Of a DNA stretch of 64,000 nucleotides, positions 28,057 through 36,279 are shown piece after piece (position 1 is the stretch's first letter; each line of letters starts with the position of its first letter). The notes under the pieces were generated by a model that had not been told where the DNA came from, made no database searches, and saw nothing but the letters and a program-made list of their open reading frames with translations. The translations under genes were made by a program, and so were the position numbers. Origin of the DNA: Paenibacillus sp. D2_2 (lineage in GTDB: Bacteria; Bacillota; Bacilli; Paenibacillales; Paenibacillaceae); NCBI RefSeq assembly GCF_031199965.1, contig NZ_CP133605.1, positions 1,520,501-1,584,500 on the forward strand, read 5' to 3'.

Positions 28057-28326
28057 ATGAAAATTGTAACCGTTTGCGGTATGGGGTTCGGCACAAGTCT
28101 AATGGTGAAGATGAGCATCGATGATATTTTGAAGGAACTCGGCAAGCAAGCCGATACACAAGCGATGGATATGGGATCGGTAAAGGGTCTTGATGCCGAC
28201 TTGTTCGTCACTTCCAAAGAGATGGAAAGCACTTTTCCGGAAGTAGACGCGCCGGTGATTTATCTGGACAACATGACGAATAAAGCGGAGATCAAGGAGA
28301 AGGTCATTCCATTTTTAAACCGATAA
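28057..28326 (+). CDS. PTS EIIB component, ascorbate/galactitol type
   Basis: An 89-residue cytoplasmic protein starting MKIVTVCGMGFGTSLMVKM. Cys7 in the VCGMGFGTS P-loop is the phosphorylated residue of lactose/ascorbate/galactitol-type EIIB proteins. The C-terminal APVIYLDNMTNKAEIKEKV fits the same family (UlaB/SgaB). The ATG at 28057 is preferred to one at 28039 because the usual family start is here and GGGAGCG lies upstream. It should pass phosphate from EIIA to the sugar bound by the EIIC encoded 24 bases downstream. Confidence 0.82.
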   Translation: MKIVTVCGMGFGTSLMVKMSIDDILKELGKQADTQAMDMGSVKGLDADLFVTSKEMESTFPEVDAPVIYLDNMTNKAEIKEKVIPFLNR

Positions 28327-28350
28327 CCTTATGAGAGGGGTAAGTGAGCG

Positions 28351-29718
28351 ATGCTTGATTTCCTGATTCAATTAATAACGACGCCTGCAGTCATGCTCGG
28401 ATTAGTCGCTTTGGTAGGCCTTCTAATCCAGCGCAAAAACGCCGCAGACGTCACGAAAGGGACCCTGAAGACCATACTGGGCGTATTGATCTTATCAGCA
28501 GGGGCAGGTGTTATCGTTCAATACTTGTCACCGTTCGCCACGATTTTTACCGAAGGATTCCATTTGACTGGAGTCGTTCCGTTCGATGAAGCTGTCATCG
28601 GGGCGTTGTCAGAAAAGGTACCCGAAATTGCCCGCAACGGTTCATTGATATTGGCACTAGGCTTTGTTACCAATATTATACTAGCCCGCTTCTCGCCTTA
28701 CAAATATATCTTTCTTACGGGTCATATGTTGTGGATCATGTCGGGAGCCTTGGCTTGGGCTTTTTACGACCTGGGTTACTCGACCGTTCAAGCTGTGCTA
28801 TGGGGATCAATGATTCAAGGCATAGCCTGTGTGCTGTTTCCGGCGCTCGCTCAGCCGATCATGCGCAAAATAACGGGCTCTAGCGATATCGGATACGGCC
28901 ATTTTACAACAGCCGGTGTAGTATTGTCCGCGGGTGTCGGCAAATTGGTCGGCAATCCGAAGAAGAGCACGGAAGATATGAAAATGCCGAAAAGCTTGGA
29001 ATTTTTCAAGGATACCGCAGTTTCCATATCTTGCGTCATGGTGCTCATCTATCTTATTTCAGTATTGATGGCCGGCCCTGAATTTGTGAAGACGATCAGC
29101 GACGGCCAGAACTGGATCGTGTTTGCGATCGTTCAAGGCTTGGGCTTTGCTGCTGGCGTACTCATTTTGCTGCAGGGAGTTAGGATGTTCCTAGGGGAAA
29201 TTGTCCCAGCGTTCCGCGGTATTGCGCAAAAGCTCGTTCCTGGTGCAACGCCTGCGCTAGATTGTCCAGTCGTATTCGCCTTTGCACCGAACGCATTGAT
29301 TATCGGCTTCTTGAGCAGTATTGTCGGCATGGTGATCGGCATGCTCGTTTCACGTACATTCGGCGAGGTCGTTCCGTTACCTTCCATTATAGGCGGGTTT
29401 TTCACTGGCGGGATCGCGGGCATATTCGGCAATGCGTTAGGAGGAAGACGGGGGGCGATTGTTTCCGGGGTGATTTACGGCCTTGTGTTAACGATACCGG
29501 TGGCCTTGTTCTTCCCGATGTATGGCCTCGAAACGTATGGCGTTACGGGGATTGCTCTTCTCTTGTCCGATGCGTTGATCGTGCTTTCAGGAGTGAAGCT
29601 GCTTGATTCGCTCCATATCCTGCCGATTGTCGTTCCAGTGATAATTGTAGCCTTAATCGCTTTGGGTGTGATTCGTAAGAGCCAAAAGCAAGGCAAATCA
29701 AAGACAGAGTCAGTCTAA
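28351..29718 (+). CDS. PTS EIIC permease, UlaA/SgaT family
   Basis: A 455-residue membrane protein with about ten or more hydrophobic segments. Landmarks of the ascorbate-type EIIC (UlaA) family are GTLKTILGVLILSAGAGVIV near residue 40, FVTNIILARFSPYKYIFLTGHMLW near 105-128, and GYGHFTTAGVVLSAGVGKLVG near 195. GAGAGGGG precedes the ATG. It takes up a sugar or sugar acid and phosphorylates it with the adjoining EIIB. The family name comes from L-ascorbate, but without UlaD/E/F lactone or decarboxylase genes nearby the substrate is open. A SIS protein suggests an ordinary or amino sugar. Confidence 0.82.
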   Translation: MLDFLIQLITTPAVMLGLVALVGLLIQRKNAADVTKGTLKTILGVLILSAGAGVIVQYLSPFATIFTEGFHLTGVVPFDEAVIGALSEKVPEIARNGSLILALGFVTNIILARFSPYKYIFLTGHMLWIMSGALAWAFYDLGYSTVQAVLWGSMIQGIACVLFPALAQPIMRKITGSSDIGYGHFTTAGVVLSAGVGKLVGNPKKSTEDMKMPKSLEFFKDTAVSISCVMVLIYLISVLMAGPEFVKTISDGQNWIVFAIVQGLGFAAGVLILLQGVRMFLGEIVPAFRGIAQKLVPGATPALDCPVVFAFAPNALIIGFLSSIVGMVIGMLVSRTFGEVVPLPSIIGGFFTGGIAGIFGNALGGRRGAIVSGVIYGLVLTIPVALFFPMYGLETYGVTGIALLLSDALIVLSGVKLLDSLHILPIVVPVIIVALIALGVIRKSQKQGKSKTESV

Positions 29719-29755
29719 TAAAACGAAGATATTGAGACATAAAGGTGGGAGACAT

Positions 29756-30022
29756 ATGGTAGAGAAACGAACAGCGATCCGAAACGCAAACGGCTTGCAT
29801 ATGCGGCCTGCAACGGAGTTTGTCGATTGCGCATCCACTTTTGCCAGCAAAATCTCACTGGCGAAAGACGGCCTCGAAGTCGATGGCAAAAGTATGATAG
29901 GCGTTATTTCACTGGCAGTCGCATGCGGTGAAGAAATCGTGATCGCGGCGGAGGGCCCGGATGAGGTAGAGGCGCTCGCCGCTCTGGAGCGGGTTCTTGA
30001 AGAAATGAGGGAAGAGGAATGA
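29756..30022 (+). CDS. HPr-like phosphocarrier dedicated to this PTS
   Basis: An 88-residue HPr. The phosphorylated His lies in NANGLHMRPATEFV (normally GIHARPA), and the regulatory Ser region is GKSMIGVISLA (normally KSIMGVMSL), so both phosphorylation sites look kept. The A-to-M change next to the active His is unusual. GGTGGGAG precedes the ATG at 29756. It overlaps the Enzyme I gene by 4 bases, unlike the housekeeping ptsH-ptsI locus, which is normally with ptsG or stands alone. It probably channels phosphate from the adjacent Enzyme I to this transporter. Confidence 0.82.
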   Translation: MVEKRTAIRNANGLHMRPATEFVDCASTFASKISLAKDGLEVDGKSMIGVISLAVACGEEIVIAAEGPDEVEALAALERVLEEMREEE

Positions 30023-31736
30023 ACGCGATTCGCGGCATTGCGGCGGCGGAAGGGATTGCGATCGGTACGGCCCTGGTACTCCCCGATTTAGTTGGGGAGA
30101 CGATTCAGGGGCGCCTACCAAAGCGGTGGAAAACCCAGAACGGGAAGTATCGAAATTGCTTCAAACGTTCGAAGAGGTTCAGCAAGAGCTGGAAGCGTTG
30201 TATGCCCAGGCGCAGGTCAAACTTGGAGAAGAGAGCGCCAAAATCGTAAAAGGTCAGATTCTGATGGCGAAGGATCGCTCTTGGATTGAAGGGATGACGC
30301 GCTTAATCGACGAACAAGGAATGTCTGCAACAAGCGCGGTACAGACGAAAGTAGACGAACTGCTTCGCCTGTTTGAATCGACGGACAATGCCTATATGCG
30401 AGAGAGAGCGAGCGACGTACGGGACCTCGGCAGCAGGTTGTTGCTGCGGCTGCAAGGAGAAGTTCGCGAAGAAGTTGAAGGGATAAGCGGACCCGTCATT
30501 TGGGTGGCCAATGATTTGCCTCCTTCGCTTACCGTCGGAATCGATGCGACTAAAGTTATGGCATGGGTGACGGAAACGGGCGGACGTACGTCTCACTCGT
30601 CCATTCTTGCCCGAACATTGGGTGTTCCCGCGGTTGTGGGGGCCGGTGATCTGGGAGAGCAGATTCGAACGGGACAGACGCTGATCGTGGACGGCGGCGC
30701 CGGTCTTGTCTATACGGATCCCGATCCGGAACTGCTGGACGAATACGAAGAAAAGCGGCGCGTATTGGCGGCAAAAGATAGCCAATTAGCACGTTGGAAA
30801 GATGAGCCGACTGTAACGGCCGACGGGAAGAGAATCGTTCTTCAAGCTAATATCGGCCATGCAGAGGAGGCAGAGGCTGCGCTGCGGCAGGGAGCTGAGG
30901 GGATCGGACTGTTCCGTTCTGAGTTTCTATTCATGCATCGCAACGATTTGCCATCCGAAGAGGAGCAATTTGCCGCATATAAGCAAGCCATCGAGACGAT
31001 GGGAGGGAAGCCTGTCACGATCCGTACTTTAGATATCGGCGGCGACAAGGAACTTCCGTATCTTCAAATGCCTCGAGAACTCAATCCGTTTCTCGGTTAT
31101 CGGGCGATACGGCTTTGTCTGGACCGGCCTCATTTGTTCCTGCAGCAACTTAGGGCCATTATGCGCGCCAGCAATTACGGTCAAGTCCGTCTTATGCTAC
31201 CGATGATATGCGCGGCCGAAGAAATCCGGCAGACGCATCGCCTGATAGAGCAGGCAAGGATGGAGCTGACGCAGGAGGGAATTCCGTACGATCCACATAT
31301 GAAAGTTGGGATCATGGTGGAAACACCGGCCGCTGCTTTGCTGATGGATCGGCTGGGGGCTATGGTCGATTTTGTTAGCATCGGGACGAACGATCTGGTG
31401 CAATATACGATGGCTTGCGACCGAATGAATGAATCGGTGTCGCATCTCTATCAACCCTATCATCCAGCGGTTCTTCGCCAAATTCATTATATTATTGAGC
31501 AAGCGCACCGCAATGACATAACCGTTTCCCTTTGTGGAGAGCTGGGTAGTGAGGCTTCAGCGCTTCCGTTGCTGATTGGAATGGGTCTTGACTCCATCAG
31601 CATGTCGGCTTCTTCCATCCTCGCCATACGGGAAACAGCGGCGTCGCTGGATAGCAAGGAATGCGAACGACTGGCCGCTTCCGCTTTACAATGTGTCGAT
31701 CAGGAGGAAGTTCTATCTTTGCTTAAGTTAAAATGA
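30019..31736 (+). CDS. PTS Enzyme I, second copy within a sugar operon (frame broken near 30110)
   Basis: One G added in the run 30108-30111 joins the N-terminal segment MNAIRGIAAAEGIAIG to the rest through ETIQGAPTKAVENPEREV, making about 572 residues, the normal length. The phospho-His is in TGGRTSHSSILAR. The PEP-binding barrel shows EGIGLFRSEFLFMHR, TIRTLDIGGDKELPYL, and SLCGELGSEASALPLLIG (the C-terminal Cys and Gly region). It transfers phosphate from PEP to HPr. It is the last gene of the operon, followed by a terminator. Confidence 0.85.
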
Positions 31737-31749
31737 ATATTAAGCTATT

Positions 31750-31787
31750 GAGCGTTGAGTGGATGTTTCGCCAGCGCTCTTTTTATA
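31750..31787 (+). terminator. Terminator of the PTS operon, same family as at 5216
   Basis: GAGCGTTG (31750-31757) pairs with CAGCGCTC (31772-31779), followed by T5. The stem and parts of the loop are shared with 5216-5243. Confidence 0.75.
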
Positions 31788-31897
31788 TCTTTTTATAGAT
31801 TTCTGGTGATTCGTTTTGCATACTATTGCGAAAATAGTTAAAATTACATATTAAGTGCATCTTGATTATGTAAAACGAGGTAGGGGGAAGTCTTATT

Positions 31898-32223
31898 ATG
31901 GAACGCATTCAAACAGAGAAACAGTACGAGGAACTGATTAATCGTGATCAATTGACTGTCATTAAATACGATGCCACATGGTGTCCAGACTGTAAGACGC
32001 TGGATAAATTTATGCCAGATATTATGGCTAAACATCAGGACAAAGAATTTTATGCGCTCGACGTGGAACAGCTTGAAGAGATTACGAGCAAAAATGAAGT
32101 ACGCGGAATCCCAAGCCTTCTGGTGTATAAAAACGGGAGAAGATTGCTCATCTTCATAGTAAATATGCCAAAATGCCAAGCCAGATTTCCGAGTATCTAG
32201 AGACATTGGAATCGAAAATATAG
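31898..32223 (+). CDS. Thioredoxin-family protein (frame broken near 32136)
   Basis: A 108-residue thioredoxin-like protein with the redox motif WCPDC (residues about 28-32) after VIKYDATW, and the cis-proline region VRGIPSLLVYKNG. The frame leaves at a GGG run (32135-32137); one added G restores NGEKIAHLHSKYAKMPSQIS and a stop at 32223. WCPDC is the active site of small thioredoxin-like proteins of Bacillales rather than of housekeeping TrxA (WCGPC). AGGGGGAAG precedes the ATG. A strong terminator follows, so it is a single-gene unit. Confidence 0.8.
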
Positions 32224-32242
32224 AAGGATTCTATAGATTATA

Positions 32243-32280
32243 AAAAGCAGTCCAGGGATTATCTCCTGGACTGCTTTTTT
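32243..32280 (+). terminator. Strong terminator after the thioredoxin gene
   Basis: AAGCAGTCCAGG pairs with CCTGGACTGCTT around an 8-base loop, followed by T6. Confidence 0.85.
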
Positions 32281-32537
32281 AATAGCTAATTTATTAAGTC
32301 GCTGTCGAAAATAGCAGATACATCCATAATTTAGTGGTAATATAGATCTAATTGGAAAAGGATGCAGGTTCTAGAGATGGGGGCCGTTGGGGGTGGGAGG
32401 GCTTTTGATATCTTCTGATGTGAGGTAACAATCAATTTTCAGTGTCATAAAAGGTCATAAGAAGTACATAAGTAGTAACCGAAGAATAACAAAGCAGATA
32501 AAATAATGCGTTATTTAATAATTAGGAGGGTTTAATT
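32281..32537. other. 257-bp upstream region of the GmrSD-like gene
   Basis: AT-rich with a G-rich island near 32378-32402. No gene, repeat or clear promoter is seen beyond the TTAGGAGGG ribosome site at 32522-32530 that serves the next gene. Confidence 0.45.
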
Positions 32538-34250
32538 ATGGACGCAGGAAAACGCACAATAAACGAGATTTTCAATGGAAGCCGCATACTTGAAATTCCG
32601 TTTTTCCAACGCGCTTATGTCTGGGGCGAGGCCCAATGGGGACGAATTCTTGAGGATGTCGAAAATGTAAGCCGGACGCGCACTCCGTATTTTATGGGGT
32701 CTGTCATCTTAAAACAGCAACTGACGGATACATCAAGTACCGTCGGCGATGTTCGAACTGTTATCGACGGTCAACAACGGCTCACTACGCTGAGTATCAT
32801 GTTGAAAGTGTTGTGTCTGAAAAATAATAGCTTACGGAAATTTGATAAGCGATTTCGGCTCGATGACGACAGCACCGTCCTTAAGCATAACCATAACGAC
32901 ATTGAGGCTTACAACGAAGTAATGGAGTTGAATGATATCAAGCCGACGACCCGCAAGGACAATATTTCCCGTGCCTATCAGTATTTCGTGAATAATCTTG
33001 ACTCTAGCAAGGTAGACTTTGATACGATATGCCACGCCATCCTATTCGTAGGCATTGACCTTAATATTGAGGAAGACGAACAACAGATTTTCGATACTAT
33101 CAACTCACTTGGCATTCGCTTAACCACCGCCGAACTCTTGAAGAATTACTTCTTCGGTCGCAATGATATTGCCGACTATAACAAATATTGGCGCGATGTA
33201 TTTGAGAAAGATGAGGAAACAAAGGAATATTGGGACAGGGAGATCACAACCGGTAGAATGAAGAGGACTTTCATTGACCTATTCTTCTTCTCGTACTTGC
33301 AGATAAAAATACAGGACCATGCACTCAATGTAAATACCGAAGATAAACTGGCTTTTTCCAAGGTCGAGAAGCTGTTTGAATCGTACAAAAAGTTCATCAA
33401 GGATTACTTGGGTGGTGACAAGCATTCTATTCTTAAGGAAATCCGTGATTATGCAGCAGTGTTCAAGAAAGCGATTGATTCCGCTATTATTGATGCCGAA
33501 CTTCCAGCGGCGGCTGGAATTGAGCGTCTTAACGCTGTGATGTTTGCATTGGATACCACCACGCTGATTCCATATCTTCTCTTTGTCGAGCGCAATGTGC
33601 AGGATACATCGGAGCGGAATGATTTGTACGCTTATCTGGAGTCGTACATTATGCGTCGCCTCGTTACCCGTGCTACGACAAAGAACTACAATCAGTTATT
33701 TGCTGACCGCCTGATATTAAATCGGGTGCTGTCAAAGGATGGGTTAATTAATTACCTTGGAGGTCAGGGTGACAAAGTCAATCGTATGCCTTCTGACGAT
33801 GATGTTAAAAAAGCATTCTACGATGCATACCTCACCAACAAGTACGCCGCAGGCGTTCTTTACCTGATTGAGTCCAAGATTCGCAATCGCAATCTTCATT
33901 CAACGCAGCTACTGGGTATCAGCAAATACAGCCTTGAGCATATAATGCCCAAAAAGTGGAGAAATCACTGGGCCATTACTGGTGACAAGGCCGCCGCTGA
34001 CTTCCGCGACCATAAGCTGCAGACCCTTGGAAATTTAACGATTATTACTCAGTCGCTGAACGCTTCTATTCGTGACGCTGACTGGACGACAAAAAAAGCA
34101 GGACAGAACAACAAGGGCGGTTTGAAGAAATATGCTGAAGGCATAGAAACGTTCTCTGCTTTTCTAGATAGCAATGTTTGGGATGAAACTGCTATTCAAG
34201 GTAGAGCCGATTTTCTTGCGACGAAAGCACTTGATACTTGGGGCATATAG
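32538..34250 (+). CDS. GmrSD-type type IV restriction protein (DUF262-DUF1524 fusion)
   Basis: A 570-residue single-chain protein. The N-terminal DUF262 part has IPFFQRAYVW (20-29) and the DGQQRLTTL motif (77-85), used for NTP binding or hydrolysis in GmrS. The C-terminal DUF1524 part has an HNH-like nuclease site, YSLEHIMPKKW (near 463) and LGNLTIITQSLNASI. GmrSD cuts phage DNA carrying glucosylated hydroxymethylcytosine, and related fused proteins restrict modified phage DNA; target specificity here cannot be read. AGGAGGG precedes the ATG. It stands alone, downstream of a terminator and upstream of pnuC. Confidence 0.85.
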   Translation: MDAGKRTINEIFNGSRILEIPFFQRAYVWGEAQWGRILEDVENVSRTRTPYFMGSVILKQQLTDTSSTVGDVRTVIDGQQRLTTLSIMLKVLCLKNNSLRKFDKRFRLDDDSTVLKHNHNDIEAYNEVMELNDIKPTTRKDNISRAYQYFVNNLDSSKVDFDTICHAILFVGIDLNIEEDEQQIFDTINSLGIRLTTAELLKNYFFGRNDIADYNKYWRDVFEKDEETKEYWDREITTGRMKRTFIDLFFFSYLQIKIQDHALNVNTEDKLAFSKVEKLFESYKKFIKDYLGGDKHSILKEIRDYAAVFKKAIDSAIIDAELPAAAGIERLNAVMFALDTTTLIPYLLFVERNVQDTSERNDLYAYLESYIMRRLVTRATTKNYNQLFADRLILNRVLSKDGLINYLGGQGDKVNRMPSDDDVKKAFYDAYLTNKYAAGVLYLIESKIRNRNLHSTQLLGISKYSLEHIMPKKWRNHWAITGDKAAADFRDHKLQTLGNLTIITQSLNASIRDADWTTKKAGQNNKGGLKKYAEGIETFSAFLDSNVWDETAIQGRADFLATKALDTWGI

Positions 34251-34306
34251 CTGAGTCTAGTAATAGATGGTGGAATTGGTACGTGGAGAAAGCGAAGGGG
34301 ATACAA

Positions 34307-34982
34307 GTGAAGAAGTATGCAGGCAGTTGGAATTTGTTCGAAATCGTCTGGTTTGTTTTGTTTACTTTGATTGCTGTTGGGTTTACGGTCCTTTCCAAGG
34401 ATTCTTTTTTGGTTTCACGGTCTTTATCACTGGGGTGCTATGCGTGGTGCTCGCGGCGAAGGGGAAGCTGATGAGTTATGTCTATGGCATGTATAATACC
34501 ATCGGTTATGCCTATTTGGCTTATATCAACGGTTTATTTGGAGAGGTTATGCTGAATATGCTTTTCTTTGTCCCTATGAATGTCGTTGGCTTCTACATGT
34601 GGAGGAAGAATCTTCAGGGCGGCAAGCTGTCTATGCGCCAGATGGGGCTTAAAGGCATACTCCTCGTGGGGGTGATCTGTATAGCAGGTTCCCTACTGCT
34701 GGGGTTTAGCTTGTCGTTTATTCCGGGCAAAATTCGCCTTACATCGATGCTATAACGACGGTGTTATCCGTTGTGGCTACGATTCTGATGGTGAGAAGAT
34801 TCAAGGAACAATGGCTCGTCTATATCGTGCTTAATATGTTCACGGTGTTGCTATGGGTGATCCGGATGCTGGATGGCAGTGGTGAGGGCCTGATGATGAT
34901 CGTGATGTGGAGTGCATATCTGGTTAATGCGGGTTACGGCTACTATAACTGGAACAAAGGGGCAAAGGAGGCGTTGGCATGA
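34307..34982 (+). CDS. pnuC: Nicotinamide riboside transporter PnuC (two frame breaks)
   Basis: Three frames rejoin into a membrane protein of about 225 residues. The PnuC signatures are NLFEIVWFVLFTLIAVGF near the start, GVLCVVLAAKGKLMSYVYGMYN, and LFFVPMNVVGFYMWRKN, then TTVLSVVATILMVRRFKEQW and LWVIRMLDG. Breaks are at a T6 run (34405-34410) and a GGG run (34725-34727); one base each repairs them. GTG at 34307 with AAGGGG 6 bases upstream is the likely start. It imports nicotinamide riboside for the NadR encoded next, which it overlaps by 4 bases. Confidence 0.82.
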
Positions 34983-35989
34983 AGAAGCTTGGATTAACAC
35001 TTGGGAAGTTCGCCCCGCTGCATAAAGGGCATCAGTTCATGATCGAGACGGCGCTGCAAGAGGTCGACGAATTGATCGTCGTGATTTACGATACGACAGT
35101 TACCCCGATTCCGCTTCCCATTCGGGCAAACTGGATTCGCAAACTCTATCCTTCTGTTCGGGTCATCGAAGCTTGGGATGGGCCGGAAGGATACTCAAGC
35201 GACAGGGAGTATGAGATTCGGGAAGAGCAGTATATTCTGGGGCTATTGAAGGGCGAGCAAGTGACCCATTTTTATTCGAGCGAGTTTTATGGCAGGCATA
35301 TGAGCATCGCTTTGGGCGCGGTGGACCTGCGGGTGGATGAAGCCCGCCAGCGTGTGCAGATTTCGGCCACAATGGTCCGTTCCGACCCTCACAAATATCG
35401 GGAATTTGTCAGTGATATCGTGTACAGGGATTTAATCACGAAAGTGGTTTTTGTAGGTGCGATGTCGACTGGCAAGTCAACGATCACCGAAGCGTTAGCC
35501 CGGCAGTACCGGACAACTTTTGCTAGCGAGTACGGACGAGATTATTGGACCGAGCACCAGGTGGATCGCCGCATCGGCTTGGATGCGTTTAATGAAATCG
35601 CAGTGGGCCATATTGAGCGGGAAGAGCAGGCATTGCTGGAAGCAAATCGGTATCTTTTCGTCGATACGAACGCGATTACGACTTATATGTTTGCCTTGGA
35701 TTACCATGGACGTGCTCCGGAACTCCTTACTCGGACCGCGCTGGAAAACGCACAGCGGTATGATTTATTTTTTCTGTGTGATGATGATATTCCTTACGAC
35801 GATACATGGGATCGCAGCGGGGATCAGAAACGGCATATTTTCCACAAGCAAATTATCGCGGATTTAAAAGAGCGGCGAATTCCATTCATCACGTTAAGAG
35901 GAACACTTGCGGAACGCATGCTTAAGGTAGACGAAGTGCTCAAGAAGTTTGAGCCCTACCGCAACTATTTCGGAGAGCTGCATAACTAG
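34979..35989 (+). CDS. nadR: Bifunctional NMN adenylyltransferase / ribosylnicotinamide kinase (NadR, no HTH)
   Basis: A 336-residue protein. The N-terminal nucleotidyltransferase has GKFAPLHKGHQFMIETA (the HxGH site). The C-terminal kinase has the P-loop VGAMSTGKSTI near residue 165, followed by EYGRDYWTEH. Family NadR in enterics carries an N-terminal DNA-binding domain; this one does not, so it is purely enzymatic. It phosphorylates nicotinamide riboside and adenylates NMN to NAD. The ATG overlaps the pnuC stop, forming a two-gene salvage unit between two defence-type genes. Confidence 0.88.
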   Translation: MKKLGLTLGKFAPLHKGHQFMIETALQEVDELIVVIYDTTVTPIPLPIRANWIRKLYPSVRVIEAWDGPEGYSSDREYEIREEQYILGLLKGEQVTHFYSSEFYGRHMSIALGAVDLRVDEARQRVQISATMVRSDPHKYREFVSDIVYRDLITKVVFVGAMSTGKSTITEALARQYRTTFASEYGRDYWTEHQVDRRIGLDAFNEIAVGHIEREEQALLEANRYLFVDTNAITTYMFALDYHGRAPELLTRTALENAQRYDLFFLCDDDIPYDDTWDRSGDQKRHIFHKQIIADLKERRIPFITLRGTLAERMLKVDEVLKKFEPYRNYFGELHN

Positions 35990-36076
35990 AAGAAAGAACC
36001 AGGAGACGAATCCGTTGGATTTGTTGTTCCGCTGGGGAAATGGGTGCAGCCGGGACGCCCTCAAAAATCGCCTACT

Positions 36077-36100
36077 TGTGATATGCTGAACCGTATCACA
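36077..36100. repeat. Palindromic repeat, copy upstream of the ATPase pair
   Basis: TGTGATATG and CGTATCACA form a 9-bp stem (one G-U) around the loop CTGAAC. Right flank AATGACG matches the copies at 24404 and 38944. Confidence 0.6.
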
Positions 36101-36167
36101 AATGACGCGAAATAGTAGATATACCATTTAATGAAACTAATCTATGGCTTTCTAATTGATCGTAACG

Positions 36168-36193
36168 AACCTCTAGTAAATAGAGGTTTTTTA
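36168..36193 (+). terminator. Short terminator, AACCTCT/AGAGGTT stem
   Basis: A 7-bp perfect stem (36168-36174 with 36182-36188), 7-base loop, followed by a T-run. It probably ends the pnuC-nadR transcript. Confidence 0.6.
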
Positions 36194-36279
36194 CATTAAT
36201 TCAAAAAACAGGATTTTACAGATGGGTTGTCGAATAAAGGGGAATTATCATATCGCATGAATTGAGGAGGAAAAACAGT

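Noticed and set aside
36077..36100. TGTGAT...ATCACA as a CRP-type binding site
   Set aside because: The half sites are 14 bases apart, not 6, and the same string recurs as a repeat family with conserved loop and flank, so it is better explained as a palindromic repeat.
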